Origin: Pseudomonadota bacterium
GTDB taxonomy: Bacteria; Pseudomonadota; Gammaproteobacteria; Steroidobacterales; Steroidobacteraceae
Length of the DNA stretch: 64,000 nucleotides
Reading direction: 5' to 3'
Assembly (NCBI GenBank): GCA_025355105.1
Contig: JANYAE010000001.1
Coordinates: 1-64,000, forward strand
The position numbers and the translations under genes were made by a program. Below are positions 28,275-37,703 of this stretch, piece by piece. The notes beneath the pieces were generated by a model, which saw only the letters and a list, made by a program, of their open reading frames with translations, was not told the DNA's origin and made no database searches. Every line of letters begins with the position of its first letter. Position 1 is the first letter of the stretch.

Positions 28275-28889
28275 ATGAATCCACTCCATTCGGTCAAGGG
28301 CGCCATGACGACCGGCTTCGTGCTGGCCATCATCGTGAGCGTCGTGCTCACGGCGACGAGCGGCACCGGCCACAGCCTCGATTTCAGCGCCCCGCACCTC
28401 GGCCGCTGGCTGCACATCCTGGCAGGCGTGATGTGGATCGGCCTGCTGTGGTACTTCAACGTCGTGCAGACGCCGGGCCTCGCCGTCGCGGCCGCCGACA
28501 AGGGCGGACCCGGCGGTGCCGGCATCAGCAAGTACATCGCGCCACGCGCGCTCTGGTGGTTTCGCTGGGCGGCGGTCGTGACCTGGCTGACGGGCGCCTA
28601 CTACCTGATGTTCGGTTTTGGGGCGATGGACACGATCCACAAGGCCTTCATGCTGTCGGAAGGCTTCCGCACGATCGGGGTCGGCGCCTGGCTCGGCACG
28701 ATCATGCTGTTCAACGTCTGGGTGTTCATCTGGCCGAACCAGAAGAAGATCCTCGGCATCGTGCCGGCGAGCGACGAGCAGAAGGCGGCGGCGCGCAAGA
28801 CCGCCGGGATGGCCTCGCGCATCAACTTCGTGCTGTCGATCCCGATGCTGATGTGCATGGGCGCCCACACTCACGGACTGCCGTTCTGA
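28275..28889 (+). CDS. PuuD-like membrane protein (urate hydroxylase membrane domain family)
   Basis: 204 residues with about four membrane segments. His residues in the hydrophobic parts (GRWLHILAGVMWIGLLW, HKAFML and the C-terminal GAHTHG) resemble the haem-containing membrane domain of PuuD. PuuD proteins described as urate hydroxylases have in addition a C-terminal cytochrome c domain; no CxxCH motif is present here. The ATG at 28275 has a good ribosome-binding site (AGGGGA, eight bases upstream), which decides against the earlier in-frame start. No purine-catabolism gene is nearby, so urate oxidation is not supported by context, and a haem or electron-transfer role is as likely. Confidence 0.65.
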   Translation: MNPLHSVKGAMTTGFVLAIIVSVVLTATSGTGHSLDFSAPHLGRWLHILAGVMWIGLLWYFNVVQTPGLAVAAADKGGPGGAGISKYIAPRALWWFRWAAVVTWLTGAYYLMFGFGAMDTIHKAFMLSEGFRTIGVGAWLGTIMLFNVWVFIWPNQKKILGIVPASDEQKAAARKTAGMASRINFVLSIPMLMCMGAHTHGLPF

Positions 28890-28984
28890 AGCGGCGGCGC
28901 GGGATCAGGCCCGCGCCTGTCCCCCGCGCCGCGTCCTGAGCGCGCGGCGCCGCGCTTGCCGGTACGTTGCCGAGGGCGGGATCC

Positions 28985-29926
28985 ATGACCGTCTCGAAAG
29001 TGGCCGTGGTCCAGCAGGCGCCGACCTACCTGCACCGCGAGGCGACGCTCGCAACGGCCGTCGCGGCCGTCGCCGAGGCTGCCGCGGCCGGCGCCCGACT
29101 GATCGTATTCCCCGAGGCCTTCGTGCCGGGCTATCCGGCGTGGCTGTGGCGGCTGCGACCGGGTGCCGACGGCGCGCTGAGCGCGCGCCTGCATGCCCTG
29201 CTGCTCGAGAACTCGGTCAGCCTGCGGCGCGGCGACCTCGCGCCGCTGCTCGATGCGGCCCGCCGGCACGCGGTCACCGTGGTCTGCGGGATCGACGAGC
29301 GCGACGACGATTTTGGCGGCGGCACCCTCTACAACACGGCGCTGCTCATCGGCGCCGACGGCACGATCCTGAACCGGCACCGCAAGCTGATGCCGACCAA
29401 CCCGGAGCGGATGGTGTGGGGCTTCGGCGACGCGAGCGGCCTCAAGGTCGTGGACACACCGGCCGGCCGCCTCGGCACACTACTGTGCTGGGAGAGCATG
29501 ATGCCGCTCGCGCGTTACGCGCTGTACGCGCAGGGCATCGAGATCTACGTCGCACCCACCTATGACACCGGCGACGGCTGGATCGGCACGCTCCAGCACA
29601 TCGCGCGCGAAGGCTGCTGCTGGGTCGTCGGCGGCGGCTGCATCCTGCGGGCCAGCGACTTCGCCGCGGATTTTCCGGGGCGCGAGACGCTGTATCCGGA
29701 CGCCGAGGAATGGGTCAACGTCGGCGATTCCGTCGTCATCGCGCCCGGCGGGACGATCGTCGCCGGGCCGCTGCGCCGGCAGGCCGGCATCCTCTACGCG
29801 GAGATCGACACCGCGCGGGTCGGTGCCGCGCGCCGCAGTCTCGACGTCGTCGGCCACTACGCGCGGCCAGACCTGTTCCAGCTGCGGGTCAACACCCAGC
29901 CGCAACAGCCGGTGCGCTTCGACTAG
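28985..29926 (+). CDS. Nitrilase / carbon-nitrogen hydrolase family protein
   Basis: 313 residues. The catalytic triad of the nitrilase superfamily is complete: Glu in [12 protein letters not shown], Lys in NRHRKLMPT and Cys in [15 protein letters not shown], whose Cys-Trp-Glu is typical of true nitrilases rather than amidases. It should hydrolyse a nitrile to its carboxylic acid and ammonia; the substrate is unknown. The ATG at 28985 follows a GGCGGG ribosome-binding site. It stands alone between the PuuD-like gene and nadC on the same strand. No nitrile-forming aldoxime dehydratase is nearby. Confidence 0.88.
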   Translation: MTVSKVAVVQQAPTYLHREATLATAVAAVAEAAAAGARLIVFPEAFVPGYPAWLWRLRPGADGALSARLHALLLENSVSLRRGDLAPLLDAARRHAVTVVCGIDERDDDFGGGTLYNTALLIGADGTILNRHRKLMPTNPERMVWGFGDASGLKVVDTPAGRLGTLLCWESMMPLARYALYAQGIEIYVAPTYDTGDGWIGTLQHIAREGCCWVVGGGCILRASDFAADFPGRETLYPDAEEWVNVGDSVVIAPGGTIVAGPLRRQAGILYAEIDTARVGAARRSLDVVGHYARPDLFQLRVNTQPQQPVRFD

Positions 29927-29988
29927 CGCCGGCTCGGCGCCGGCGCGGCGCGGTTCCTTTTTCGACGCCGGCGTGCAAGGCTTTGCGG

Positions 29989-30840
29989 ATGGAGCTGCCG
30001 CCCGCCGACTGCATTCGCCAGGCCGTTGCCGCCGCGCTCGCCGAGGATCTCGGCGCCGGCGACCTGACCGCCCAGCTGGTGCCGGCGCAGGCTCGCGGCC
30101 GGGCGCGCGTCATCACGCGCGAGGCCGGCGTGCTGTGCGGCAGCGCCTGGGTGGCGGCCGTGTTCGCCGCCCTCGATCCCGGCGTGCGGCTGTCGTGGCA
30201 GGTCGCCGACGGCGCCGCCGTCGCCCCTGGCCAGCTGCTGTTCACCGCCGAAGGACCTGCCCGCCCGCTGCTCACCGGCGAGCGCACCGCGCTCAATTTC
30301 CTGCAGACGCTGTCGGGCACCGCGACCGCGGCGCAACGCTACGTGGCCGCGATCGCCGGCACCGGCTGCCGCATCCTCGACACCCGTAAGACGATCCCCG
30401 GACTACGGCTCGCGCAGAAGTACGCGGTCCGCTGCGGCGGTGGCCGCAACCACCGCCTCGGCTTGTATGACGGGATCCTGGTGAAGGAAAACCACATCGC
30501 CGCGGCCGGCTCGATCGCGGCGGCGGTCGCCGCGGCGCGGCGTCTCGCGCCGACCGTGCCGGTCGAGGTCGAGGTCGAGACCCTCGAGGAACTGGAACAA
30601 GCCTTCGCGGCCGACGCCGACCTCGCACTGCTCGACGAGTTCAGCCTCACGGACCTGCGCAGCGCCGTGGCACGCAACCGCAGCCGCTCGCGGCCGCTCG
30701 GCCTCGAGGCCAGCGGCGGCATCGATTTCGACACGATCCACGCCATCGCCGCGACCGGCGTCGACTTCATTTCGGTCGGTTCGATCACCAAGCACGTGCG
30801 TGCCCTCGACCTGTCGATGCGGCTGGAGCTGCTCGGCTAG
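29989..30840 (+). CDS. nadC: Nicotinate-nucleotide pyrophosphorylase (quinolinate phosphoribosyltransferase)
   Basis: 283 residues. NadC joins quinolinate and phosphoribosyl pyrophosphate with loss of CO2 to give nicotinate mononucleotide in NAD synthesis. Family blocks are clear: [13 protein letters not shown] near the N-terminus, [13 protein letters not shown], the basic substrate-binding [10 protein letters not shown] and [37 protein letters not shown] and the final SVGSITKHV. The ATG at 29989 begins [10 protein letters not shown]; no nearer competing start fits the family better. Its stop is 16 bases from the converging GGDEF-EAL gene. Confidence 0.96.
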   Translation: MELPPADCIRQAVAAALAEDLGAGDLTAQLVPAQARGRARVITREAGVLCGSAWVAAVFAALDPGVRLSWQVADGAAVAPGQLLFTAEGPARPLLTGERTALNFLQTLSGTATAAQRYVAAIAGTGCRILDTRKTIPGLRLAQKYAVRCGGGRNHRLGLYDGILVKENHIAAAGSIAAAVAAARRLAPTVPVEVEVETLEELEQAFAADADLALLDEFSLTDLRSAVARNRSRSRPLGLEASGGIDFDTIHAIAATGVDFISVGSITKHVRALDLSMRLELLG

Positions 30841-30856
30841 CGCGCCGGGCGCGCCC

Positions 30857-33556
30857 TCAGGTCGGCTCGCCGCTGACGCTGCGCTCGAGCGGGCTGCGCT
30901 GGATCTTCTGCGGGCGCGCGACGCCGTAGCCCTGCGCGTAGTCGACGCCGAGATTGCGCAGCATCGTGATGATGTCCTCGTTCTCGGCGAACTCCGCGAT
31001 CGTCTTCTTGTTGGTCAGGTGGCCGATTTCGTTGATCGAGCGGACCATTTCGCGGTCGATCGGGTCGTGCAGGATTTCCTTGACGAAGCTGCCGTCGATC
31101 TTGAGGAAATCCACCGGGAAGTGCTTGAGGTAGCCGAACGACGACAGACCCGTGCCGAAATCGTCAAGCGCGAACTTGCAGCCAAGTTCCTTGAGCGCCT
31201 GGATGAAGCGATTCGCCTGCGAGAAGCTCGCGATCGCCGCCGTCTCGGTGATTTCGAAGCAGATGCGGCGCGCGTCCAAACCGGTGCGGTGGAACTGCTC
31301 GATCACGAACGGCAGGAACTTGTCGTCGCCGAGACTCTGCCCCGAGAGGTTAATCGAGCACATCGCGAGCTTGTCGCGCTCGTCCGCTTCCGACACGAGC
31401 CAGCGCAGCGTGTTCTCCACCACCCAGCGGTCGATCGACGGCGTGAGGCCGTAGCGCTCGGCGGCGGCGATGAAGTTGTCGGGCGTGATGATTTTACCCT
31501 GCTCGTCGCGCATGCGCAGCAGGATCTCGTAGTGCAGGCCCGGCTCGTCGCTCTGCAGCGGCCGGATCGCCTGCCGGTAGAGGTCGAAGCGGCCCTCCTC
31601 GAGTGCCGTATTGATGCGTGCCGCCCACTGCATCTCGCGGCGGCGGCGCATCAGGTCGATGTCGTTTTCCTCGAAGCAGTGCACGCGGTTGCGGCCCTGC
31701 TCCTTGGCCGCCTGGCAGGCGCTGTCGGCCGCCGACAGCACCGAAGCGACGTCCTCGTTCTCAGGCGCGATCGGCACGACGCCGATGCTGACACCGAGAC
31801 GGAAGGTGCGGTCCTCCCACTGGAAGCGGCAGTTGCGGACTGCCTCGCGCAGCCCCTCCGCGGTGCGCAGCGCCTCGTCGAGCGAACAGGCTTCGAGCAG
31901 CACGCCGAACTCGTCGCCGCCAAGCCGCGACAGCGTATCGCGCCAGCGGACCTTGGATTTGAGCAGTTGGCCGACCTGGCCGAGCAGGGCGTCGCCGGCG
32001 CTGTGGCCACAGGTGTCGTTGACGATCTTGAACTGGTCGAGGTCGAGGTAGCACAGCGCGTAGGAGGTCTCGCGGGCCTTGGCGCTGCGCAGCGCGCGCT
32101 CGAGCCGGTTCTCGAACTCGCGGCGATTGACGAGCCCGGTGAGCACGTCGTGGCTCGCGTGGTAGCTGAGCCGGCGGTTGAGCTCGCGCGATTCGCTGAC
32201 GTCGTGGAACACCAGCACTCCACCGGTCACGGTGCCGGTGCCGTCGCGGATCGGCGAGGCGGTGCTCTCGATGTAGATCTCGTTGCCGTCGCGGCGGATG
32301 AACAGCATCGGCCGCACCGACTTCACCGGCCGGAGCCGCCGGATCGCCGAGGCCAGCGGGTTCTCGAGCGGCTCGCAGGTCTCCTCGTGGAAGGCCCGGA
32401 AGATGTCGTCGAGGTTGCGGCCCATCGCGTCTTCGACGCGCCAGCCGGTCAGCTCCTCGGCGACCGGGTTCAGGTACTCGACCCGCGAATGTTCGTCGGT
32501 CGTGATCACGCCGTCGCCGATCGACTGCAGCGTGATCTGGGCGCGTTCCTTCTCGCGGAACAGCGCCTCCTCGTACAGTTTGCGCTCGGTCACGTCGAGC
32601 TCGACGCCGATCAGGCGCTTCAGGCTGCCGTTGTCGACGTGCGCCTTGGCCCGCGACACGACCCAGCGCCACTCGCCGTCGCGATGGCGCATGCGGTGCA
32701 TGCTCTCGAACTGTGGCGAGCGGCCGGCGACGTGCTCGCGAATCATCTGCGAGACGCGCGGCAGGTCGTCGGGGTGCACGAGCTTGTTCCAGTCCGGCGC
32801 GCGGTTCAGCTCGTCCTCGGCGTAGCCGAGCATCGCCTTCCAGCGCGGCGAGAACCAGGTGCGGTTGCTGGCCGCGTCGTAGTCCCACAGCCCCTCGTTG
32901 GTGCACGGCAACGACAGCTCATTGCGCTCCTTGAGGTCCGCGAGCTCGTGCTCGAGCGCGACGCGGTCGAGGCCGGCGGCGAGGCTGTTGCCGACCAGCT
33001 TCAGCAGCAGGTGGAAATTGACGTCCCAACCGGCGCACGGCGAGCCGGTCGCGAGGCCGAGAAAGCCGTACATGCGGCCGCGAACGGCGAGGCCGACCAG
33101 CAGGATGGCGCGCATGCCGAGCTCGCCGAAGCGCTGCGCCTCGGCGGCGTGCTCGCGGCGCGCGTTCAGCGTGTCGCGGATCTCGAGGATGCGGGTATGC
33201 GTCAGTCGCTGGCCGATCCACGACAGGCGCTCGAGGTTCTCGCCGCGCAGCACCTCAGGCGAGCAGGACACGAACAGGCCCTTGGAGACGTCCACCGTGA
33301 CGATCGAGGCCGCGGTCGCGTCGTAGGTGGCGAGGAACACCGCGTCGGTGCCGGTGGCATCGCGCAGCAGCTCGAGGTTCTGGCGGATGACGACTTCGGC
33401 CGTCTTCGGCTCGAGGTTTTGGAAGTCGACCGCGATCTTGGTGCAGGTGACGTCGAGGCCGAACTGCGGACGGCTCGTCGCCGACGCCCAACGCTGGGGC
33501 GCCAGAATGTCAGAGGCGGTGAAATCCCGCTCTTCCTGGCCCTTCATGATCGGCAT
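30857..33556 (-). CDS. GAF-PAS-PAS-GGDEF-EAL cyclic-di-GMP protein
   Basis: 899 residues, with no membrane segments. A GAF-like domain (about 30-200) and two PAS domains, the first with the PAS-fold DDLPRV, precede a diguanylate cyclase domain with GGDEF at 546-550. The RxxD product-inhibition site (Arg537, Asp540) is at the correct five-residue distance. The C-terminal phosphodiesterase domain has YEILLRM (Glu677), NLSGQSL, FEITET, DDFGTG, FLKIDGSF, AEFAEN and YAQGYG, so all metal and catalytic residues are kept. Both activities may be present, with the sensor domains setting the balance. The start at MPIMKG is uncertain by three residues. It is divergent from the CDF exporter. Confidence 0.92.
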   Translation of the reverse strand: MPIMKGQEERDFTASDILAPQRWASATSRPQFGLDVTCTKIAVDFQNLEPKTAEVVIRQNLELLRDATGTDAVFLATYDATAASIVTVDVSKGLFVSCSPEVLRGENLERLSWIGQRLTHTRILEIRDTLNARREHAAEAQRFGELGMRAILLVGLAVRGRMYGFLGLATGSPCAGWDVNFHLLLKLVGNSLAAGLDRVALEHELADLKERNELSLPCTNEGLWDYDAASNRTWFSPRWKAMLGYAEDELNRAPDWNKLVHPDDLPRVSQMIREHVAGRSPQFESMHRMRHRDGEWRWVVSRAKAHVDNGSLKRLIGVELDVTERKLYEEALFREKERAQITLQSIGDGVITTDEHSRVEYLNPVAEELTGWRVEDAMGRNLDDIFRAFHEETCEPLENPLASAIRRLRPVKSVRPMLFIRRDGNEIYIESTASPIRDGTGTVTGGVLVFHDVSESRELNRRLSYHASHDVLTGLVNRREFENRLERALRSAKARETSYALCYLDLDQFKIVNDTCGHSAGDALLGQVGQLLKSKVRWRDTLSRLGGDEFGVLLEACSLDEALRTAEGLREAVRNCRFQWEDRTFRLGVSIGVVPIAPENEDVASVLSAADSACQAAKEQGRNRVHCFEENDIDLMRRRREMQWAARINTALEEGRFDLYRQAIRPLQSDEPGLHYEILLRMRDEQGKIITPDNFIAAAERYGLTPSIDRWVVENTLRWLVSEADERDKLAMCSINLSGQSLGDDKFLPFVIEQFHRTGLDARRICFEITETAAIASFSQANRFIQALKELGCKFALDDFGTGLSSFGYLKHFPVDFLKIDGSFVKEILHDPIDREMVRSINEIGHLTNKKTIAEFAENEDIITMLRNLGVDYAQGYGVARPQKIQRSPLERSVSGEPT

Positions 33557-33766
33557 CGCCGTGGCCCAACCCCCTCGGATCTGTGCCGAGTCTCGCAGTC
33601 GCCCTCCGGGTAGACGCGGACCTGTGGCACAGTTCTCGGATCCCCTCACGTCACGGAGTTGCGACGCATTCTGGCATGATTTTCGAGGATTGCAAGCTAA
33701 CCACAAGCTTCCATTGAGTTTTTGGCGCGCATTGCATCGACCTGTCCTGCCACCTAGAGTGCGCCG
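33557..33766. promoter_or_regulatory. Divergent intergenic region with an AT-rich core
   Basis: The 210 bases between the GGDEF-EAL gene and the CDF exporter contain an AT-rich stretch at about 33675-33730 (ATTTTCGAGG through TTGAGTTTTT) that contrasts with the surroundings and should hold the promoters of both genes. No clear -35/-10 pair was assigned. Confidence 0.35.
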
Positions 33767-34894
33767 ATGTCGACGCAAGACCATCCGCCGAACGACCCCG
33801 GCCACCGCCACGCCCCGTCAGCAGGCGACCGCCCCGGCCGCGGGCCCGCCGCGGCGCACGGGGATCACCCCCGCGATCATCGTCACGGGCACCACGACCA
33901 CCACCACGACCACGACGATCACGGGCACGCCGGGATCCCGGGCCACGATCACGAGCCCGTGCACGTGCACGGGCTGGCCGCGAGCGGCGGGTCCGGGGGA
34001 CTCGGCGTCGCCTTCTGGCTGATCGGCGGCTTCACGATCGTCGAGGCACTGGGCGGCTACTGGTCAGGGTCGCTGGCGCTGCTCGCCGACGCCGGCCACA
34101 TGTTTGTCGACACGCTGGCCCTTGCCCTCGCCTTCTTCGCGCACCGCCTCGCGCGTCGCCCGGCCTCCGAGTCGCGCAGCTTCGGCCACAGCCGCATGCA
34201 GGTGCTCGCCGCCTTCGTCAACTCACTGCTGCTGCTCGCGATCGTGGTTGCGATTCTGGTCGAAGCGGTACAGCGACTGATGACGCCGCACCCGATCAAC
34301 GCGCCGCTCGCCTTCGGCGTCGCGCTGGCAGGAGCCGTGATCAACCTGGTGGCCGCGTGGCTGCTGCACGGCGACGAGCATGACCTCAACGTGCGCGCTG
34401 CCTACCTGCACGTGCTCAGCGACCTCGCCGGCTCCGGCGCCGCGGTACTGGCCGCACTGATCGTCATGACGACCGGCTGGCTGCCGGCGGACGCCTGGCT
34501 GTCGCTGGTGGTGACGGCGCTGATCGCCCGCGGCGCGTGGCAGCTGTTGCGGCACTCAGCCCACGTGTTGCAGGAAGGTGCGCCGCACGGCTTCGACGCC
34601 GGCGGGCTGGCGAGCCGGCTGGTCGACAGCGTGCCCGCGGTGCTCGACGTGCACCACGTGCACGCGTGGTCGCTGACGCCGCGCGAGACGCTGCTGACCC
34701 TGCACGCGCGGCTGGCGCCGGGCGCCGACGGCGCCGCGGTTCTCGCCTCGCTGAAGCGCGTGCTGGTCGACGAGTTCGCGATCACGCACTCGACGATTCA
34801 GCTCGAGGCCAGCGATTGCGCCGACGACGATCCGCGCTGCCACGGCAGCGCGGCGCCAGGTCAGCCGGCGGCCAGCGCCGCGCGCGCGACCTGA
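33767..34894 (+). CDS. Cation diffusion facilitator (zinc-type exporter) with His-rich N-terminus
   Basis: 375 residues. The first 70 residues are full of His and Asp, for example HRHGHHDHHHDHDDHGH, a likely metal-binding tail. Six membrane segments follow, with the metal-site motif in helix II (LLADAGHMFVDTLAL, D-x3-D in the form DAGHMFVD) and helix V (HVLSDLAGSGAAV). A C-terminal cytoplasmic domain has HHVHAWSLT. Proteins of this kind export Zn2+ or Cd2+/Co2+ in exchange for protons. The ATG has no strong ribosome-binding site. The 3' end overlaps the converging acyltransferase gene by 34 bases. Confidence 0.92.
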   Translation: MSTQDHPPNDPGHRHAPSAGDRPGRGPAAAHGDHPRDHRHGHHDHHHDHDDHGHAGIPGHDHEPVHVHGLAASGGSGGLGVAFWLIGGFTIVEALGGYWSGSLALLADAGHMFVDTLALALAFFAHRLARRPASESRSFGHSRMQVLAAFVNSLLLLAIVVAILVEAVQRLMTPHPINAPLAFGVALAGAVINLVAAWLLHGDEHDLNVRAAYLHVLSDLAGSGAAVLAALIVMTTGWLPADAWLSLVVTALIARGAWQLLRHSAHVLQEGAPHGFDAGGLASRLVDSVPAVLDVHHVHAWSLTPRETLLTLHARLAPGADGAAVLASLKRVLVDEFAITHSTIQLEASDCADDDPRCHGSAAPGQPAASAARAT

Positions 34895-35607
34895 TAGGTG
34901 GCGTGCAGCTCGGCAGCCATTTCGGCCTGCCAGCGCTGCAGGGCCGCCGCATCGAGGCTCTTCGGCACGTAGCGCGGCGCACCGACCGCGATCACCACGC
35001 GCGCGAACGGCCACGGCAGCACGAAGCGGTCCCAGGTCCGGAACCGCCACACCCGGCTCGCGTGGAACGCGAGCGGCAGCATCGGCCGACCGGACAACTG
35101 GGCGGCGAGGATGGCGCCCGGCTTGAATTCAAATCGCGGCCCGTACGGCCCGTCCGGCGTGATCGCCGGCGAAACGCCCTCGCGCAGCGCCATGTAGTTG
35201 TCGCGCAGTACCCGCGCGCCGCTGCTGCTCGAGGAGCCGCGCAGTACCACCGCGCCCTCGCGGCGCGCGATCATGGCGGGCAATTCGCCGTCGACCGACG
35301 GGCTGATCAGGAACCCCGGCACGATACCGTGCGCGCGCTGCTGGATCAGGAAGCGCGTGCAGAACAGCTGGTGCTGGTGCCAGAACACCGGCACGATCGG
35401 CCCGTCCGCGAGCGCCGCAACCGCGTGCTCCTGGCCCACCACGCGCACGACGCGGCAGGTGCGCCACCAGAAGCGGATCAGCAGCATGCCGACCGGGAGC
35501 GCCATCTGATACAAACGGCGCCGCAGCGGCGTCAGGCGGCGTCCGGAGCGCGTCTGGCGCTCGTAGAGCGTGTTCTTCGGGCCTTGCGGATCTGGCGAAT
35601 CGGACAT
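34861..35607 (-). CDS. Lysophospholipid acyltransferase-like protein (DUF374)
   Basis: 248 residues. The DUF374 pattern is visible: IVPVFWHQHQL near the middle (in place of the acyltransferase HX4D box), SPSVDGELPA, the RGSSSSSGARVL block and PDGPYGPRF. An N-terminal hydrophobic segment (about 35-50) may anchor it to the membrane. The family is related to glycerolipid and lipid A acyltransferases, but its substrate is not settled. The ATG begins MSDSPDPQGPKN; longer readings add Arg-rich, non-family sequence. The phosphopantetheinyl transferase gene is 41 bases upstream on the same strand. Confidence 0.82.
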   Translation of the reverse strand: MSDSPDPQGPKNTLYERQTRSGRRLTPLRRRLYQMALPVGMLLIRFWWRTCRVVRVVGQEHAVAALADGPIVPVFWHQHQLFCTRFLIQQRAHGIVPGFLISPSVDGELPAMIARREGAVVLRGSSSSSGARVLRDNYMALREGVSPAITPDGPYGPRFEFKPGAILAAQLSGRPMLPLAFHASRVWRFRTWDRFVLPWPFARVVIAVGAPRYVPKSLDAAALQRWQAEMAAELHATYQVARAALAAG

Positions 35608-35648
35608 CGGGGTCCTCGAGGTCGACGAATTCTGCGGGCTGGCGCGGC

Positions 35649-36329
35649 TCACGGCAACGGCGCGAACTCGCCGGCGCCGTGGCGCACGCAGCACAGCTCG
35701 AGCGAGGCCCCCTGGTGGGCGAGCCAGGCCACCAGCGCCGGCGCGAGCGGCGCCGGCGCGAGCGCGAAGCGCGCGCCATCCAGCGTCGCCGCGCGCTCAC
35801 CGAGCTGCACGCGCGTCGCGGTGTCGACGCCGCGACCGGCCGCCTTCAGCACCGCCTCGGTCATGACCCAGTACGTGGTGGCGTCGCCGTCGCCGCGGCC
35901 GAGCCGGCCGCGCGTACCCGCGTTCAGCGCCAGCCGCAGCGCCTCCGGCTCGACCGCGCCGGCCGCTTCGAGGTCGAAGCCCACGCGCCCGGCGGTGGCG
36001 AGCGCGCAGCCCACGTAGCCGGCCGCGTGCGCGATGCTGAAGTCGGGGCCGGCTGCGAGGCGCGGCTTGGCCCGTGGCCGGTAGTCGAGCGCTCGCGGCT
36101 CGAACGGCACCGCCCGCGCCGCGAGCGCTGCCCCGAGCAGCGCGCAGCCGAGCAGGCTCGCGTTCACGTCAAGCGGTTCCCGCAGCCGCAAGATCGCCGC
36201 GCGCTTGGACTCCGGCAGCTGCGGCAACCAGACCGCCGCGAGCGCGGGCCAAGGCTGCGCCGGAACCTCCGCGTAATGTAAACTGACGCACTCTTCCAAG
36301 GGGATCGGCAGCCGCTTTTCAGCCCGCAT
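35649..36329 (-). CDS. 4'-phosphopantetheinyl transferase superfamily protein
   Basis: 226 residues, Sfp/AcpT-like. The fold signatures are FSIAHAAGYVGCALA, then VGFDLEAAG with the Mg-binding Asp and Glu, and WVMTEAVLKAAGRG. Such enzymes load the phosphopantetheine arm of CoA onto carrier proteins. A suitable carrier domain is encoded about 2 kb away in the adenylating enzyme, across the divergent P450 gene. The start codon is doubtful: the ATG at 36329 shares two bases with the P450 ATG on the other strand, and a TTG at 36299 is an alternative. It lies upstream of the DUF374 gene on the same strand. Confidence 0.85.
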   Translation of the reverse strand: MRAEKRLPIPLEECVSLHYAEVPAQPWPALAAVWLPQLPESKRAAILRLREPLDVNASLLGCALLGAALAARAVPFEPRALDYRPRAKPRLAAGPDFSIAHAAGYVGCALATAGRVGFDLEAAGAVEPEALRLALNAGTRGRLGRGDGDATTYWVMTEAVLKAAGRGVDTATRVQLGERAATLDGARFALAPAPLAPALVAWLAHQGASLELCCVRHGAGEFAPLP

Positions 36330-37653
36330 GTCGCGAATTAAAGACCAGCATAGCGCGAGCGCTGAGCTGCCGCCGCTGGCACTTGAGCATTTCGACGTCG
36401 GTTCGACCGAGGACTCGCTCGAGCGTCTGGTGGCGGCCGCCGCGAGCTGCGGCGACGTGTTCCGGATCCGGGCGCCCGGCCGCGGCTCCGACACCTGGAT
36501 CATCAACAACCCCGCGGACATCAAGCGCGTGCTGGTGACCAACCACCGCAATTACACCAAAGGCGTCGGCCTCGACCGGGTCAAGATCCTGCTCGGCAAC
36601 GGCATCATGACCAGCGAGAGCGATCAGTGGCGGCGGCAGCGGCGCATGATCCAGCCGATGTTCCACCGCCGCGTCACCGAGGGCTTCGGCGCGCTGATCG
36701 AGCGCTGCGTCGACGATCGCGTCGAGCGCTGGCAGGGCTTCGCCGACCGCGACGAGCCGATCGACGTCACCGAGGAGATGAGCGCGCTGACGCTCGACAT
36801 CATCCTCGGGGCGATCTTTGGTCGCGACCTCAGCTGGCTCGACGAACGGATGGGCGGCAACCCGTTCGCCATGGTGACCGAGCACGCGGCGCGTGATCTG
36901 CAGTTCGCCTACAAGTTCCGCTCGCTGACGCGGCTGGTCGGCGAACTGGTCGCGCGGCGCCGCGACAGCGGCGAGGAGCACCACGACTTCCTCGGCATGC
37001 TGATCGGCGCGCGCGACAAGGAGAACGGCGAGCCGATGCCGGAGCGCGACCTGATCGACGAGGTCATGACGCTGGTGGTCGCCGGCCACGAGACCAGCGC
37101 GGCGGCGCTCAACTGGACCTGGTACCTGCTCGCGACCCATCCGGAGGCCTACGCCCAGCTGACCGCCGAGCTCGATGCGACGCCGGAACGCAGCGGCCTG
37201 GGCTTCGCCGATAGCGAAGGCCTGCGCTACACGCAGGCCGCAATCAAGGAAGCGATGCGCCTGTACCCGCCCGGCTGGCTGCTGACGCGACGCACGATCG
37301 GCACCGATGTCCTGTCCGGCTACGCGGTTCCGGCCGGCACAGACGTGATGCTGAGCCCGTACCTGATCCACCGGCACCCGGCGCACTGGCAGCAGCCTGA
37401 CGCCTACCGCCCCGAGCGCTTCATCGACAGCGACGACGATCCGCGCGACCGCTGGATCTACATCCCGTTCGCCGCCGGCCCGCGCCACTGCGTCGGCGAG
37501 AACTTCGCAATGTACGAGATGACCCTGCACGTCGCGCGCGTCGCGCGACGCTGGCGTCTCGAGTACCTTGACGACGGGCCGATCGGCGTCGAGGCGGCCA
37601 TCAATCTGCGTACGCGCCGTGGGCTGCGCATGCGGCTGCGGCCGCGGCGCTGA
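36328..37653 (+). CDS. Cytochrome P450
   Basis: 441 residues, a soluble bacterial-type P450. The oxygen-binding I-helix is AGHETSA (252-258), the ExxR motif is EAMR (308-311), the PERF block is present, and the haem-binding loop FAAGPRHCVGENFA has the axial Cys388. The N-terminus MSRIKDQHSASAEL has no membrane anchor. Redox partners are not encoded nearby. It is divergent from the phosphopantetheinyl transferase gene with overlapping start codons and is 50 bases upstream of an adenylating enzyme with a carrier domain. That layout recalls P450s that oxidise a substrate while it is tethered to a carrier, but the substrate is unknown. Confidence 0.93.
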   Translation: MSRIKDQHSASAELPPLALEHFDVGSTEDSLERLVAAAASCGDVFRIRAPGRGSDTWIINNPADIKRVLVTNHRNYTKGVGLDRVKILLGNGIMTSESDQWRRQRRMIQPMFHRRVTEGFGALIERCVDDRVERWQGFADRDEPIDVTEEMSALTLDIILGAIFGRDLSWLDERMGGNPFAMVTEHAARDLQFAYKFRSLTRLVGELVARRRDSGEEHHDFLGMLIGARDKENGEPMPERDLIDEVMTLVVAGHETSAAALNWTWYLLATHPEAYAQLTAELDATPERSGLGFADSEGLRYTQAAIKEAMRLYPPGWLLTRRTIGTDVLSGYAVPAGTDVMLSPYLIHRHPAHWQQPDAYRPERFIDSDDDPRDRWIYIPFAAGPRHCVGENFAMYEMTLHVARVARRWRLEYLDDGPIGVEAAINLRTRRGLRMRLRPRR

Positions 37654-37703
37654 GCGGCACATGACTGGGCGCGCCGCGCGCGCGCCGCCAAGGACCCTGA
37701 CGA

